From Pseudomonas sp. B21-015 (GTDB lineage: Bacteria > Pseudomonadota > Gammaproteobacteria > Pseudomonadales > Pseudomonadaceae), in contig NZ_CP087196.1 of the NCBI RefSeq assembly GCF_024749285.1, positions 2,046,001-2,110,000 of the forward strand: a stretch of 64,000 nt of DNA, written 5' to 3'. A program made the translations under genes and the position numbers. Position 1 is the stretch's first letter, and each line of letters opens with the position of its first letter. Of this stretch, positions 37,518-46,099 are shown one piece after another. The notes beneath the pieces were generated by a model. The model had not been told where the DNA came from, ran no database searches, and saw nothing but the letters and a program-made list of their open reading frames with translations.

Positions 37518-37919
37518 TCATGAGGCCAAGGTCAACAAGTTTCTAAAGTCTGATTGTTTCAATGGCTTGATCAAGTAACCCAGCAAGGGCAATCCATGTT
37601 CGTTGGCCATGGTTTTAAGTTTGTCCAGCTCAACGGATGTCAGGCTGCTCAAAAGTATGGCCTGTCTGATCATTCCCCGGTGACTGGCGAACTCGATCAA
37701 GTCAAGGCCTGGAAGGTCGGGCAGGCATTGGTCGCACAGAAGAATATCGAACGGCTGCGCAGCCTTGAGCATTTGTTGCAAGGCGCCTTCGGCACTGTCA
37801 GTGGTGGTCAGTTGGGTGAAGCCGTAACTCTCGAGCAGGTATTGAGTCGCTCTCAGCTGAAATGGATGATCTTCCACCAGCAATATGTGCCAATCGTGTT
37901 TGAACGTAGGAGTTTTCAT
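37518..37919 (-). CDS. Orphan receiver-domain protein (RocR-like REC without output domain)
   Basis: This 133-residue single receiver domain has the acidic pair in LLVEDHPFQ, phospho-Asp63 in ILLCDQCLPDLPG, Ser91/92 and Lys118 in LGYLIKPL. It should therefore be phosphorylatable. The pattern VEDHPFQ...FDILLCD...AILLSS...GLPLLGYLIKPL is that of the receiver of RocR-type REC-EAL proteins, but the frame stops right after the domain and no EAL follows. It is on the same strand upstream of the RocA2/RocS2 pair, 258 nt away. Probably a diffusible phosphate acceptor or decoy. Confidence 0.8.
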   Translation of the reverse strand: MKTPTFKHDWHILLVEDHPFQLRATQYLLESYGFTQLTTTDSAEGALQQMLKAAQPFDILLCDQCLPDLPGLDLIEFASHRGMIRQAILLSSLTSVELDKLKTMANEHGLPLLGYLIKPLKQSDFRNLLTLAS

Positions 37920-38045
37920 GCTTCATCTGTCGAGCAGTGGGTGTGCAATTGTTTCGCGAGACGGCCGAACAATCGATCAGTCAGCTCTGCACAAGGTGTA
38001 GGGCGATTCTGTCGATGTTGAAATACAGATGAATGTCGAGACATT

Positions 38046-38082
38046 CGATCAGCCGTTCAGACGTCGCTGACGCGGCTGATCG
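38046..38082. terminator. Long hairpin downstream of the dGTPase-like gene
   Basis: CGATCAGCCG (38046-38055) and CGGCTGATCG (38073-38082) pair perfectly, with a further TCAG/CTGA stem inside. It begins 9 nt beyond the stop at 38091. There is no T-run. Confidence 0.55.
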
Positions 38083-38090
38083 ATGCACTG

Positions 38091-39422
38091 TTATCCGTGG
38101 CTTGAACGACCGGTCATTTCCAGCGCCATTTCACTGGCATAGCTGTCGGTCATGCCGGCGATGAAATCAATCATGCGTAAGAACGAGGTATGTAAAGGGC
38201 CATGGGGATCGGGCGCATTGTTGCCCAGCAGGTCGAGTATGCGGCGGTTCTTGAAGGATGGCGTACGACCGTTGTGCTGCTCAAGTGCTGCACCGCAAAA
38301 GGCGTTGAGCAGGATTTCCAGGGTGGTGTAGGCGCCGATTTCGTGGAGCGTCTTGCGTTTGTCCTGGAAGATTTTTTTGCGCGCCATGTCCTTGGCATTC
38401 AAGACGCAGCGTTTGGCGGGGCCATGCATGTGTTCCACAAGGTCGCCCGGCAGCGTGCCGGCCAGCAGCGCATCCTGTTGCTCGACGAAGGCTCGGGCCG
38501 CTGCGTTGGTCAGGTGTTCGATGGCTTTGCCTCGCAGGATCGCCAGTTTGCGCCGACGCGAATCCTGTGGACCGAGCTGGCGATAGGTTTCCGGGAGATC
38601 GTCACCCACCAGATCCAGCAGCAGGGACTCGACTTCGGCGTACTCCAGCAACTCCATCTCCAGGCCGTCTTCCAGATCGATCAGCGCGTAGCAGATGTCG
38701 TCGGCGGCCTCCATCAGATACACCAGCGGATGGCGCGCCCAGCGCTGTTCCTCCAGTTGGGGCAGGCCGAGTTTTTGAGCGATCTGTTCCAGCAGCGGCA
38801 ATTCGCTCTGATAACAGCCGAACTTGTGCTTCTTGTACCCCAGTGAGTCGGCGTGCCGAGCAGTCCACGGGTATTTCAGGTAGGTGCCCAGGGTGGCGTA
38901 GGTCAGCCGGGTACCCCCTTCGAACTGATGGTATTCAAGCTGGGTGAGCACCCGGAAACCTTGGGCATTGCCTTCGAAATTCAGGAAGTCATTGCGTTCG
39001 GCTTCGCTCATTGCGTCTAGCCAGCCACGGCCTGCGGCCTGCTGGAACCAATGGCGGATCGCGTCTTCGCCGGAGTGGCCGAAGGGTGGATTGCCGATGT
39101 CGTGGGCCAGGCAAGCCGATTGCACCACCATCCCCAGGTCGCTCGGCTCGCACCAGTCGGGCAGGGCGCCGCGGATGGTTTCACCGACGCGCATGCCCAG
39201 CGAACGACCGACGCAGCTGACTTCCAGCGAGTGGGTCAGGCGCGTGTGGATGTGATCGTTGCTGGAGACCGGATGGACCTGGGTCTTGCGCCCGAGACGG
39301 CGAAACGCGCCCGAGAAAATGATCCGGTCGTGGTCTTTATGGAAAGGACTGCGGCCGAGCTCTTGCGGGCTGTGCACAGGTTTTCCGAGGCGTTCGCGGG
39401 TAAGCAGGGTGTGCCAATCCAA
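38091..39422 (-). CDS. Deoxyguanosinetriphosphate triphosphohydrolase-like HD protein
   Basis: This 443-residue dNTP triphosphohydrolase family protein would hydrolyse dNTPs to nucleoside and triphosphate. [24 protein letters not shown], the metal motif [16 protein letters not shown], and [18 protein letters not shown] with the last metal-binding Asp are all present. The start is a TTG at 39422 with GGAG 9 nt upstream; no suitable ATG lies nearby. The neighbour order with RocS2/RocA2 matches P. aeruginosa PA3043 by recollection. Confidence 0.92.
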   Translation of the reverse strand: MDWHTLLTRERLGKPVHSPQELGRSPFHKDHDRIIFSGAFRRLGRKTQVHPVSSNDHIHTRLTHSLEVSCVGRSLGMRVGETIRGALPDWCEPSDLGMVVQSACLAHDIGNPPFGHSGEDAIRHWFQQAAGRGWLDAMSEAERNDFLNFEGNAQGFRVLTQLEYHQFEGGTRLTYATLGTYLKYPWTARHADSLGYKKHKFGCYQSELPLLEQIAQKLGLPQLEEQRWARHPLVYLMEAADDICYALIDLEDGLEMELLEYAEVESLLLDLVGDDLPETYRQLGPQDSRRRKLAILRGKAIEHLTNAAARAFVEQQDALLAGTLPGDLVEHMHGPAKRCVLNAKDMARKKIFQDKRKTLHEIGAYTTLEILLNAFCGAALEQHNGRTPSFKNRRILDLLGNNAPDPHGPLHTSFLRMIDFIAGMTDSYASEMALEMTGRSSHG

Positions 39423-39491
39423 GGCTGGTTTCTCCGTCAGGTGACTGATCTCCTAGCTTCCCGGTTCGCGCCAGTACCTGCAAGGAGAACC

Positions 39492-39537
39492 AGGGGGGCG
39501 TTCTCAATTAGTTTCCACACCGAGGCAACGCCCCCCT
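39492..39537. repeat. Palindromic repeat between the EAL gene and dGTPase gene (copy 2)
   Basis: AGGGGGGCGTT (39492-39502) and AACGCCCCCCT (39527-39537) are perfect inverted arms. The internal TCTCAATTAGTTTCC matches the interior of the palindrome at 1068-1126. The right edge overlaps the TAG stop of the EAL gene, as copy 1 does with the PilZ gene. Confidence 0.75.
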
Positions 39538-40699
39538 AGAGCCCTGCGGCGTCGATATCGATGAGCAGCAGCCGTTCGCCGTTATCGAAAAACTGCCCTG
39601 CAGTGAGGCAGTACTGATTGCTGGTGGCGTCGCGGTAGGTGTTGGAAAGCGTCAGACGACGCTCATCCCAACCCTCGGCCAGCAAGTGATAAAAATAGGG
39701 GCGCCACGACCAGTTATGGCCCAGGTAGCGGCTATCGGCTTCCCAGCCGTTGTTGCGCCATTCCAGGTTGGGGGTCAACTGCGTGCCGTGGCGGTCGCAT
39801 TGATAAAATCGCAACAGCCAGGGAAACGCCTCCAGTTGCGGCAAGGCACTGAGGGGCGCGCTGGCCTGAGCCCAGGCTTGCAGGATGGCCATCAGTTCAC
39901 TGAGTTGCTGGCGCATGATCATCAGGCGAGCGCGCTCAGCCAGTTTTTGCTGAACATAACGTTGGCGCAGTTGCGCGAAGCGCTCGACAAAGGCGTCTGT
40001 GGCGAAGAAGTCCGCTTGCGCCCGGGCGAACAGAAAACCCTGTACGTAGCGTGAACCACACTCCAGGGCAAAATTCAGTTGAGCTTCGGTTTCCACGCCT
40101 TCGGCGATGATCCAGCAACCGGTTTTTTCCGCCATTTGCGCCAGCGCCTTCACCACCTCGCTGCTGGGACCGCCCAACGCGGCGGCCTGGAACAGCCGCA
40201 TGTCGAGCTTGAGGATGTCCGGTTGCAGAGCCAGTACGCGATCGAGCTGAGAGTAACCTGCGCCGAAATCATCAATGGCGATCCGCGCCCCGGCTTGGCG
40301 ATAGCGGGCCACGACTTCGGCCAGCCGCTGGCTGTCGCCGCCCAGTTCGGTGATCTCGAAGACGATTCGCTGCACGTCGACGCCATGCCTGCTCAGTTGC
40401 TTGAGGCTCGGCAGTGCCTGGTCCCGGCGCAAGCGGCTGATCCAGCGCGGGGAGATGTTCAGGCTCAGAAACCAGTCCGAGGGCGCTTCATGCAGACGGC
40501 TCAGGGCGTTATCGCGTATCTGGCGATCGAGACGACGCAGGGCGATGGCGGGAGTTCGCGGGTCAGCGAACAGCGGCCCCACCGAGGTCAGTTGACCGTC
40601 GGCCTGACGCAGTCGACCCAACGCTTCGACGCCAGCGATTCGGCCTGTGGCGGTATCGATGAACGGCTGAAAGCAGGCGAGCGGTTGCCCGTCGATCAC
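39536..40699 (-). CDS. EAL-domain c-di-GMP phosphodiesterase with C-terminal sensor-like domain
   Basis: This 387-residue cytosolic protein begins directly with an EAL domain. E25-A-L is in GVEALGRLR, and NISP, FEITE, IDDFGAGYSQL, LKLDMRLF and AEGVETEAQ are all kept, so catalysis is likely. After about residue 250 a helical linker leads to a C-terminal domain (YQCDRHGTQLTPNLEW...RPYFYHLL...) that resembles a Cache/PAS-like sensor, as in B. subtilis YkuI. The start is a GTG at 40699 right behind AGGAGG. No transmembrane segment. Confidence 0.85.
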   Translation of the reverse strand: MIDGQPLACFQPFIDTATGRIAGVEALGRLRQADGQLTSVGPLFADPRTPAIALRRLDRQIRDNALSRLHEAPSDWFLSLNISPRWISRLRRDQALPSLKQLSRHGVDVQRIVFEITELGGDSQRLAEVVARYRQAGARIAIDDFGAGYSQLDRVLALQPDILKLDMRLFQAAALGGPSSEVVKALAQMAEKTGCWIIAEGVETEAQLNFALECGSRYVQGFLFARAQADFFATDAFVERFAQLRQRYVQQKLAERARLMIMRQQLSELMAILQAWAQASAPLSALPQLEAFPWLLRFYQCDRHGTQLTPNLEWRNNGWEADSRYLGHNWSWRPYFYHLLAEGWDERRLTLSNTYRDATSNQYCLTAGQFFDNGERLLLIDIDAAGL

Positions 40700-40823
40700 G
40701 AGGCCTCCTTAGTAAGGTCTTGTTCTGGATAAACCTGGTCACCCGGTAGGCACGCAGGATCAACCTCTCGATAAAGAGGTTAATCCCGGTGGTATTGCAA
40801 GAATGCAGCCAGACAGGGCTGAT

Positions 40824-41165
40824 TTAGTCTTTGCGCGAAGAACTCTGCATGATCAGCTTGATCAGAGGCCCCAGCGTGGCGCCCAGGCGAACCAGCCGAG
40901 TCAGGCTGCCGATACCGCCGCCCTTGGCACCCTTGCCGGTCAGAAAGCCCAACCCGATCACGGCCGCGATGCCCCAGAGCGGAGCGTGTTTGATGCCGAA
41001 GCCGTCTTGCAGGTTCTGCGTCATGTCACGCACCCGTTGCAGGGGCTGCAACAGTTGTTGGGATTCGTGGCGAATTTCCTGGCGATGCATTTCCATGCGC
41101 AGGCGGATCAGCGCCTTGCGCATTTCCGTGCGTGAACTGTTGCGGGGGAGTTCTGGCAGGCTCAT
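40824..41165 (-). CDS. YqjK-like small membrane-associated protein
   Basis: A 113-residue basic protein with an N-terminal helix rich in Arg/Glu/Gln (ALIRLRMEMHRQEIRHESQQLLQPLQRVRD) and a short hydrophobic segment (LWGIAAVIGLGFLTG). It is the last gene of a three-gene set resembling E. coli yqjD-yqjE-yqjK; its ATG overlaps the yqjE-like stop. The function is unknown; the group is linked to stationary-phase membrane or ribosome association. Confidence 0.7.
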   Translation of the reverse strand: MSLPELPRNSSRTEMRKALIRLRMEMHRQEIRHESQQLLQPLQRVRDMTQNLQDGFGIKHAPLWGIAAVIGLGFLTGKGAKGGGIGSLTRLVRLGATLGPLIKLIMQSSSRKD

Positions 41166-41551
41166 GGCAACAGGCGCTCCCGATCATTGGCCAACTCTTC
41201 CAGGGTGCCATGGAAGGGCGAGGACTCATCGAAAATCGCTGCTCTCAAACGCATCGCACAGAACAACGCTGCGAGGGTATAGAACACACAGAGCCCGATA
41301 ATTGCTGCCAGGCGATAGGTGTCCCAAAACAGGATCAACACCAGCGTTGACAAGCCCACCAGCAACAACAAGGTAAAGACCAGCGTCAGGCCTGCAAACA
41401 GCAACAGGCTTACGGTGCGTGCTTTCTGCTCCTGCAGTTCGATGCCGAACAGTTCGACATGGCTGTGCAGCAATCCAAGAAACGCGGCACCCAGACGCCG
41501 CGATGAAGAGCGGGTGCCCGTCGCGGACGAGCCGGATTCATCGATCGCCAT
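41162..41551 (-). CDS. YqjE-like (phage holin-family/DUF1469) membrane protein
   Basis: This 129-residue protein has two transmembrane helices (VSLLLFAGLTLVFTLLLLVGL and LAAIIGLCVFYTLAALFCAM) and an N-terminal amphipathic segment (FLGLLHSHVELFGIELQEQK) typical of YqjE/holin superfamily III. It starts 1 nt after the yqjD-like stop. A longer in-frame start at 41578 would overlap that gene. Confidence 0.8.
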   Translation of the reverse strand: MAIDESGSSATGTRSSSRRLGAAFLGLLHSHVELFGIELQEQKARTVSLLLFAGLTLVFTLLLLVGLSTLVLILFWDTYRLAAIIGLCVFYTLAALFCAMRLRAAIFDESSPFHGTLEELANDRERLLP

Positions 41552-41552
41552 A

Positions 41553-41867
41553 TCAGCGCCGAGTGGCCAGCAGACCAATCAGGAAACCCACGCCGGCCGC
41601 GATTCCGACCGATTGCCATGGGTTGGCCTGGACATAATCTTCCGTGGCGGTGACAGCCGCTTTGCCGCGCTCGCGCAGGGAGTCTTCGGTCAGCTTCAGG
41701 GTTTCCCTGGCACGCAACAGGCTGTCGCGGATCTGCTCACGCAGCTCATCGGCCTGATCACCGGCCAGTGAGGCGGTGTGTTCCAGCAACCGCTCGGTGT
41801 CGTTGACCAGTGTCTGAAAATCTTCCATCAGAATTTCTTGAGCAGTCTTTGCCTTGATGCGTGCCAT
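41553..41867 (-). CDS. YqjD/ElaB-like DUF883 membrane-anchored protein
   Basis: A 104-residue protein with a long helical region (QTLVNDTERLLEHTASLAGDQADELREQIRDSLLRARETL) and a C-terminal membrane anchor with the DUF883 signature ANPWQSVGIAAGVGFLIGLLATRR. E. coli relatives tie ribosomes to the membrane in stationary phase. GGAG precedes the ATG at 41867; the longer open frame upstream is not family sequence. First gene of the yqjDEK-like operon. Confidence 0.87.
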   Translation of the reverse strand: MARIKAKTAQEILMEDFQTLVNDTERLLEHTASLAGDQADELREQIRDSLLRARETLKLTEDSLRERGKAAVTATEDYVQANPWQSVGIAAGVGFLIGLLATRR

Positions 41868-42172
41868 TGGTGATCTCCGTAAGTGGCTTCTGAAGCGTTC
41901 GAGTATGAGCCTTGCGCGAAGGTTCAGTACAAATGACTGGTACATCTTTTGCTACGTCGTGGTGCGTCAGCCGGCGCCGTTGCGCTGTTGCCGGGCATGA
42001 TTTCAGGAAAACCCTAACTCAAACAATCAAAACTCGCGCAGAGGCGGCGGTCTTGTGCGCCAAAGCGGTTCATTCGGATCAGCACTGCGATCTGGTTGAG
42101 CTGCAACTTGGTGCGCCGGCCATTTGTGCGAACTGCTTTGGTGCTTTTTTCAGCCTTCAGGTCTGCCAATCC
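41868..42172. other. yqjD-amt divergent intergenic region
   Basis: A 305-nt region without a gene. The only signal seen is the sigma-54-type element at 41938-41953. Confidence 0.5.
41938..41953 (+). promoter_or_regulatory. Candidate sigma-54 promoter of the ammonium transporter gene
   Basis: TGGTACATCTTTTGCT keeps the invariant GG-N10-GC spacing of RpoN promoters (consensus TGGCAC-N5-TTGCA). It points toward the transporter, whose start is 220 nt downstream. amt genes are often NtrC/RpoN controlled. No clear NtrC palindrome was found. Confidence 0.45.
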
Positions 42173-43381
42173 ATGGAAAATCTGCAAAGTGCTGTGGACA
42201 GTCTGGTCCATAGCTCCAACACGTTGTTCGTCCTTATCGGCGCGGTCATGGTTCTGGCCATGCACGCCGGTTTCGCTTTTCTCGAGGTCGGTACGGTTCG
42301 ACAAAAGAACCAGGTCAACGCCTTGTCGAAGATCCTCAGCGACTTCGCCATTTCGACCCTGGCCTACTTCTTTATAGGCTATTGGATTTCCTACGGGGTC
42401 AGTTTCATGCAACCGGCGGCGGTGATCACTGCCAACCATGGCTATGGGCTGGTGAAGTTCTTCTTTCTGCTGACTTTTGCGGCGGCGATACCGGCGATCA
42501 TTTCCGGAGGCATCGCCGAGCGCGCCCGGTTTGTCCCGCAGTTGTGTGCGACGGCGCTGATCGTGGCGTTCATCTATCCCTTCTTCGAAGGCGTGGTCTG
42601 GAACGGCAACTTCGGTCTGCAAGCCTGGTTGCTGGAACGCTTCGGCGCCAGTTTCCATGACTTCGCCGGCTCCGTGGTGGTTCACGCCATGGGTGGCTGG
42701 CTGGCACTCGCGGCGGTGCTGTTGCTCGGGCCGAGGCAAGGTCGTTATCGCGACGGACGACTGGTGGCATTCGCACCGTCGAGCATTCCCTTTCTGGCGT
42801 TGGGGTCGTGGATCCTGATCGTCGGCTGGTTCGGCTTCAACGTAATGAGCGCCCAGACCCTGCAAGGGGTCAGCGGGCTGGTGGCGGTGAATTCGTTGAT
42901 GGCCATGGTCGGCGGCACGGTGGCGGCTCTCATCGTCGGGCGTAATGACCCGGGCTTCCTGCATAACGGCCCGTTGGCCGGGTTGGTGGCGATCTGCGCC
43001 GGCTCCGATCTGATGCACCCGGTGGGCGCGTTGGTGACCGGTGCCATCGCCGGGGCACTGTTTGTCTGGTGTTTTACCGCGGCTCAAGGCAAATGGCATA
43101 TCGACGATGTGCTGGGTGTCTGGCCTTTGCATGGTCTGTGTGGCGTCTGGGGCGGGATCGCTTGCGGCATTTTCGGTCAAACCGCTTTGGGTGGTTTGGG
43201 GGGCGTGAGCCTGACCAGCCAGTTGATCGGCACCTCTTTGGGGGTAGTCGTGGCGCTGGCCGGCGGCTTCGCGGTATACGGCGCGATCAAGGCGCTCCAT
43301 GGTCTGCGCCTGAGCCAGGAAGAGGAGTACTACGGCGCGGACTTGTCGGTGCACAAGATCGGTGCCGTGAGTCAGGATTGA
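42173..43381 (+). CDS. Ammonium transporter (Amt family)
   Basis: This 402-residue inner-membrane channel for ammonium/ammonia has about eleven hydrophobic helices. Landmarks are GAVMVLAMHAGFAFLEVGTVRQKN, SGGIAERARF, DFAGSVVVHAMGGWLAL with a pore His, and WPLHGLCGVWGGIACG with the second pore His region. The start at 42173 follows family N-termini without signal peptide; the open frame reaches back to 41912. No glnK lies next to it, unlike the usual glnK-amtB pair. Confidence 0.9.
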   Translation: MENLQSAVDSLVHSSNTLFVLIGAVMVLAMHAGFAFLEVGTVRQKNQVNALSKILSDFAISTLAYFFIGYWISYGVSFMQPAAVITANHGYGLVKFFFLLTFAAAIPAIISGGIAERARFVPQLCATALIVAFIYPFFEGVVWNGNFGLQAWLLERFGASFHDFAGSVVVHAMGGWLALAAVLLLGPRQGRYRDGRLVAFAPSSIPFLALGSWILIVGWFGFNVMSAQTLQGVSGLVAVNSLMAMVGGTVAALIVGRNDPGFLHNGPLAGLVAICAGSDLMHPVGALVTGAIAGALFVWCFTAAQGKWHIDDVLGVWPLHGLCGVWGGIACGIFGQTALGGLGGVSLTSQLIGTSLGVVVALAGGFAVYGAIKALHGLRLSQEEEYYGADLSVHKIGAVSQD

Positions 43382-43382
43382 G

Positions 43383-45095
43383 TCACCGTTCTTCATCGTC
43401 GGCGCCGGGGTAAAAACCGTGCAGCAGGCGATAGCGGTCATGCCGTACCTGATCGACCCGGTCTTGCACCTGCTGGCCGGGTATGCCCAGCATGATCAGC
43501 GCATGGGAGGCGAGCATCAGGCTCGACTCCAGCAACTCGGGCACGACTTCGCTGGCGCCGGCCGCCTTCAACTCGGCCAACTGACTGTCGTCCCGGGTGC
43601 GCACCAGGATCGGCACGGTCGGGTTGAACCGGCGTGCTTCCTTGAGTATCAGCAGGGCAATGTCCGTCTTGTCCACGGCGACCACCAGCAATCTGGCGCG
43701 CTCCAACCCTATTGCGATCAGCAATTCGCCGCGGCGTGAGTCGCCGTAATGAACACCGCTTTCATTGACGGCAGCTTCCTGAACCCGCACCGGGTCGGTG
43801 TCCAGCGCAATGTAAGGTTGATGGACATGACGCAGGAAGCGCCCGATGGACTGACCTACGCGACCGTAACCACAGATCACTACGTGATTGTGCAAGCCGG
43901 CGTTGAGCGCGCTGACTTCTTCGAGTTCGGCTTCTTCGTTGGGCTTGCGGTGCAGGCGGGCGGCGACGTAGGGAGCGGCGCGCAGGAGTAAAGGCGTTAT
44001 CAGCATCGAGCAGAAAGTGGCGGCCAGTAGCAGGCCGCCGAGGTCGGCGGGCATCAGTTTGTTCTGCTGCATCTGCGCCATCAGGGCAAAGCAGAATTCG
44101 CCGCCCTGAGCCAATGCCAGGCCGCTGCGCCAGGCGGTTTCGAGATCGCTGCCGCGCCATTTGACCAGCAGCGCGACCAGGGTGCCTTTGATCAGCAGCA
44201 ACCCCAGCGTCAGACCGAGAATCAGCAGGCCGTGGCTGGCAAACAACTGCAAGTCGATCAGCATGCCGATACTGACGAAGAATACCCCGAGCAGGATGTC
44301 GCGGAACGGACGGATGTCCGCCTCGATCTGATGCCGATAGTGGCTTTCCCCCAGCAGCATGCCGGCGAGAAAGGCGCCCAGGGCAGGGGAGAGGCCGAGC
44401 AGGTGAGTCAGCCAGGCTGTCAGCAGAACGATCACCAGCGCCAACAGCACGAACAATTCCGCGGACCGGGCCGCGGCGACTTCATGGAACAGCCGTGGCA
44501 GGCACCAGCGACTGACCAGCAGCAGACCGGCGAATAGCACTATCGTCTTGCCCAGCGTCAATGGCAGAGCCCAATACCAGGCCTGGTCGCTGCTGCCGGC
44601 GAACACCGGAACCAGGGTCAACAGCAGCACCGCGACCACGTCCTGGAACAACAGCACGGCAATGGCATTCTGGCCGTGACGGCTGAAAATCTCGCCCAGG
44701 CTGCTCAACTCCTTGCTGACAATGGCGGTAGACGACAGCGCCAGACCGGCGCCGAGTAACAGGGCCGGCGTGGTGGGCATGCCGAACAGCATCAGCAAAG
44801 CCCCCAGCACGATCCCGGAACCCAGCACTTGCAGGCTGCCCAGGCCAAATACCACCTGGCGCAGTGCGAGCATTTTCGACAGGGAAAACTCAAGCCCCAG
44901 GGAGAACAGCAAGAACACCACGCCCAATTCGGCCAGGTCGGGCAACTCTTCGCTTTCATTTACCCAGTTGAAGGCTGTCGGCCCGATCATCAGTCCCACG
45001 CACAGATAGCCCAACACCGGTGGCAATCGCAGGCGCTGGAACAGTGCAATCACTACCAGGGAGGAGGCGAGGATGATCAACAGGTTGGCAAACAC
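43383..45095 (-). CDS. Kef/CPA2-family monovalent cation:proton antiporter with TrkA-N domain
   Basis: This 570-residue protein has about twelve transmembrane helices (residues 1-380) carrying CPA2 motifs (GLEFSLSKM, GAGLALSSTAIV, ALLLFQDVVAVLLL-like) and a cytosolic RCK/TrkA-N Rossmann domain with VVICGYGRVGQSIGRFL. It probably exchanges K+ or Na+ for protons. The start is a GTG at 45095 with CCGGAG 6 nt upstream; the longer frame to 45242 adds non-family sequence. The stop lies 1 nt from the amt stop, tail to tail. Confidence 0.88.
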   Translation of the reverse strand: MFANLLIILASSLVVIALFQRLRLPPVLGYLCVGLMIGPTAFNWVNESEELPDLAELGVVFLLFSLGLEFSLSKMLALRQVVFGLGSLQVLGSGIVLGALLMLFGMPTTPALLLGAGLALSSTAIVSKELSSLGEIFSRHGQNAIAVLLFQDVVAVLLLTLVPVFAGSSDQAWYWALPLTLGKTIVLFAGLLLVSRWCLPRLFHEVAAARSAELFVLLALVIVLLTAWLTHLLGLSPALGAFLAGMLLGESHYRHQIEADIRPFRDILLGVFFVSIGMLIDLQLFASHGLLILGLTLGLLLIKGTLVALLVKWRGSDLETAWRSGLALAQGGEFCFALMAQMQQNKLMPADLGGLLLAATFCSMLITPLLLRAAPYVAARLHRKPNEEAELEEVSALNAGLHNHVVICGYGRVGQSIGRFLRHVHQPYIALDTDPVRVQEAAVNESGVHYGDSRRGELLIAIGLERARLLVVAVDKTDIALLILKEARRFNPTVPILVRTRDDSQLAELKAAGASEVVPELLESSLMLASHALIMLGIPGQQVQDRVDQVRHDRYRLLHGFYPGADDEER

Positions 45096-45304
45096 AAAAA
45101 ACTCCGGTGAGGGTTCTGGCCACTCAAGCGTAGAGGCAAAAAAGACGCGAGCATCGTGCAAATGACAGTCGAGGTGAATGATGTGCGTCAGGAGTTTGCC
45201 AAAATCTCTTGAAATCAGCCATTGCTCAGACACTTGGGCCATCGACTCGACGGCTTTTGATCGCGGGCCTAGAATGAGCGCTTACTTCGTTTGGTCTTGT
45301 CGTC

Positions 45305-45541
45305 ATGCTTCCTGAATGTCGTCTGTTCGGCACCCTTGGTTGCCATCTTTGTGAAGTCGCCGAAGCACTTCTGATGCCCTTTGTCGAAAACGGTTTGCTG
45401 GTGGAGCTGGTGGATATCGCTGGCGACGAAACGTGGTTCGAAGCTTACAGTCTGCGTATTCCGGTGTTACGGCGGGTCGATACCGGCGCTGAGTTGGGCT
45501 GGCCGTTCGATGCCGACCAGGTGGTGGCGTTCCTGCGCTAA
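45305..45541 (+). CDS. Glutaredoxin-like DUF836 protein
   Basis: A 78-residue thioredoxin-fold protein with C14-H-L-C17-type redox motif (GTLGCHLCEVAEALL), a cis-Pro region at LRIPVLRRVDTG and a C-terminal helix DADQVVAFLR. It is the usual length for this family. Its partners are unknown. The start codon follows a weak ribosome site. Confidence 0.85.
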   Translation: MLPECRLFGTLGCHLCEVAEALLMPFVENGLLVELVDIAGDETWFEAYSLRIPVLRRVDTGAELGWPFDADQVVAFLR

Positions 45542-45706
45542 CCCTGACGCTGCTGGCGATGCCCCACCCGTCGCGGTCTTGTTTCATCCATTGGCGAAAG
45601 GTTGGTTATTCGGTTACTGTATGTTCATACAGTAGCTCGGATTGCCTGCCATGCTTTTCTCTGTTTCGGGTTTGGCAGCCGATCCCGGAAGTCAGAGGGA
45701 TGAACC

Positions 45707-46027
45707 TTGGTCAATGTCGAACAATTGAAGAACAGCGTGAACCGGATGTCGGCGGACGTGGTACGCGAGGCTGTCCTCGAATTACGTCTGGATGGTCTGG
45801 TCACGGAAGGAAAAACGCCCTTCAACAAACTGCATTTCAATACCTGTTTCGCCGAAATCGAAGCCTTGTTCCAGCGTGCGGGTTATCACCGACAACTGGA
45901 TGTCGTGGGCTATCAGGGGTTGCTGTATGCGCTTTATGATCCGGGGCGCTGGGAAGCGGTCGATGTGCTGCGCTGGCTCAAGGAGTTCACCGAAGCGGCT
46001 GCCCGGACGCAGTCGATACCGGCCTGA
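45707..46027 (+). CDS. Conserved hypothetical protein (106 aa)
   Basis: I do not recognise a named family. The protein is soluble, with helical segments (ADVVREAVLELRLDGLVTE, FNTCFAEIEALFQRAGYHR, YQGLLYALYDPGRWEAVDVLRWLKEF). The start is a TTG at 45707 with AGAGGGA 6 nt upstream; a downstream ATG at residue 14 is possible. It lies alone before the pseudouridine synthase gene. Confidence 0.65.
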   Translation: MVNVEQLKNSVNRMSADVVREAVLELRLDGLVTEGKTPFNKLHFNTCFAEIEALFQRAGYHRQLDVVGYQGLLYALYDPGRWEAVDVLRWLKEFTEAAARTQSIPA

Positions 46028-46099
46028 AGATTCTCTTCTAGGTTCGTTCCGGCCACTGTTGGATAATGCCGCCCTGCATTGAGGGTTAGAGCTTTTCGT

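Noticed and set aside
42014..43441. 475-codon antisense frame opposite the ammonium transporter
   Set aside because: It mirrors hydrophobic codons of the real transmembrane gene, giving a His/Arg/Gln-rich product without any domain.
45096..45242. Upstream extension of the Kef-type antiporter
   Set aside because: It lacks family similarity; a GTG with GGAG at 45095 gives the standard N-terminal helix.
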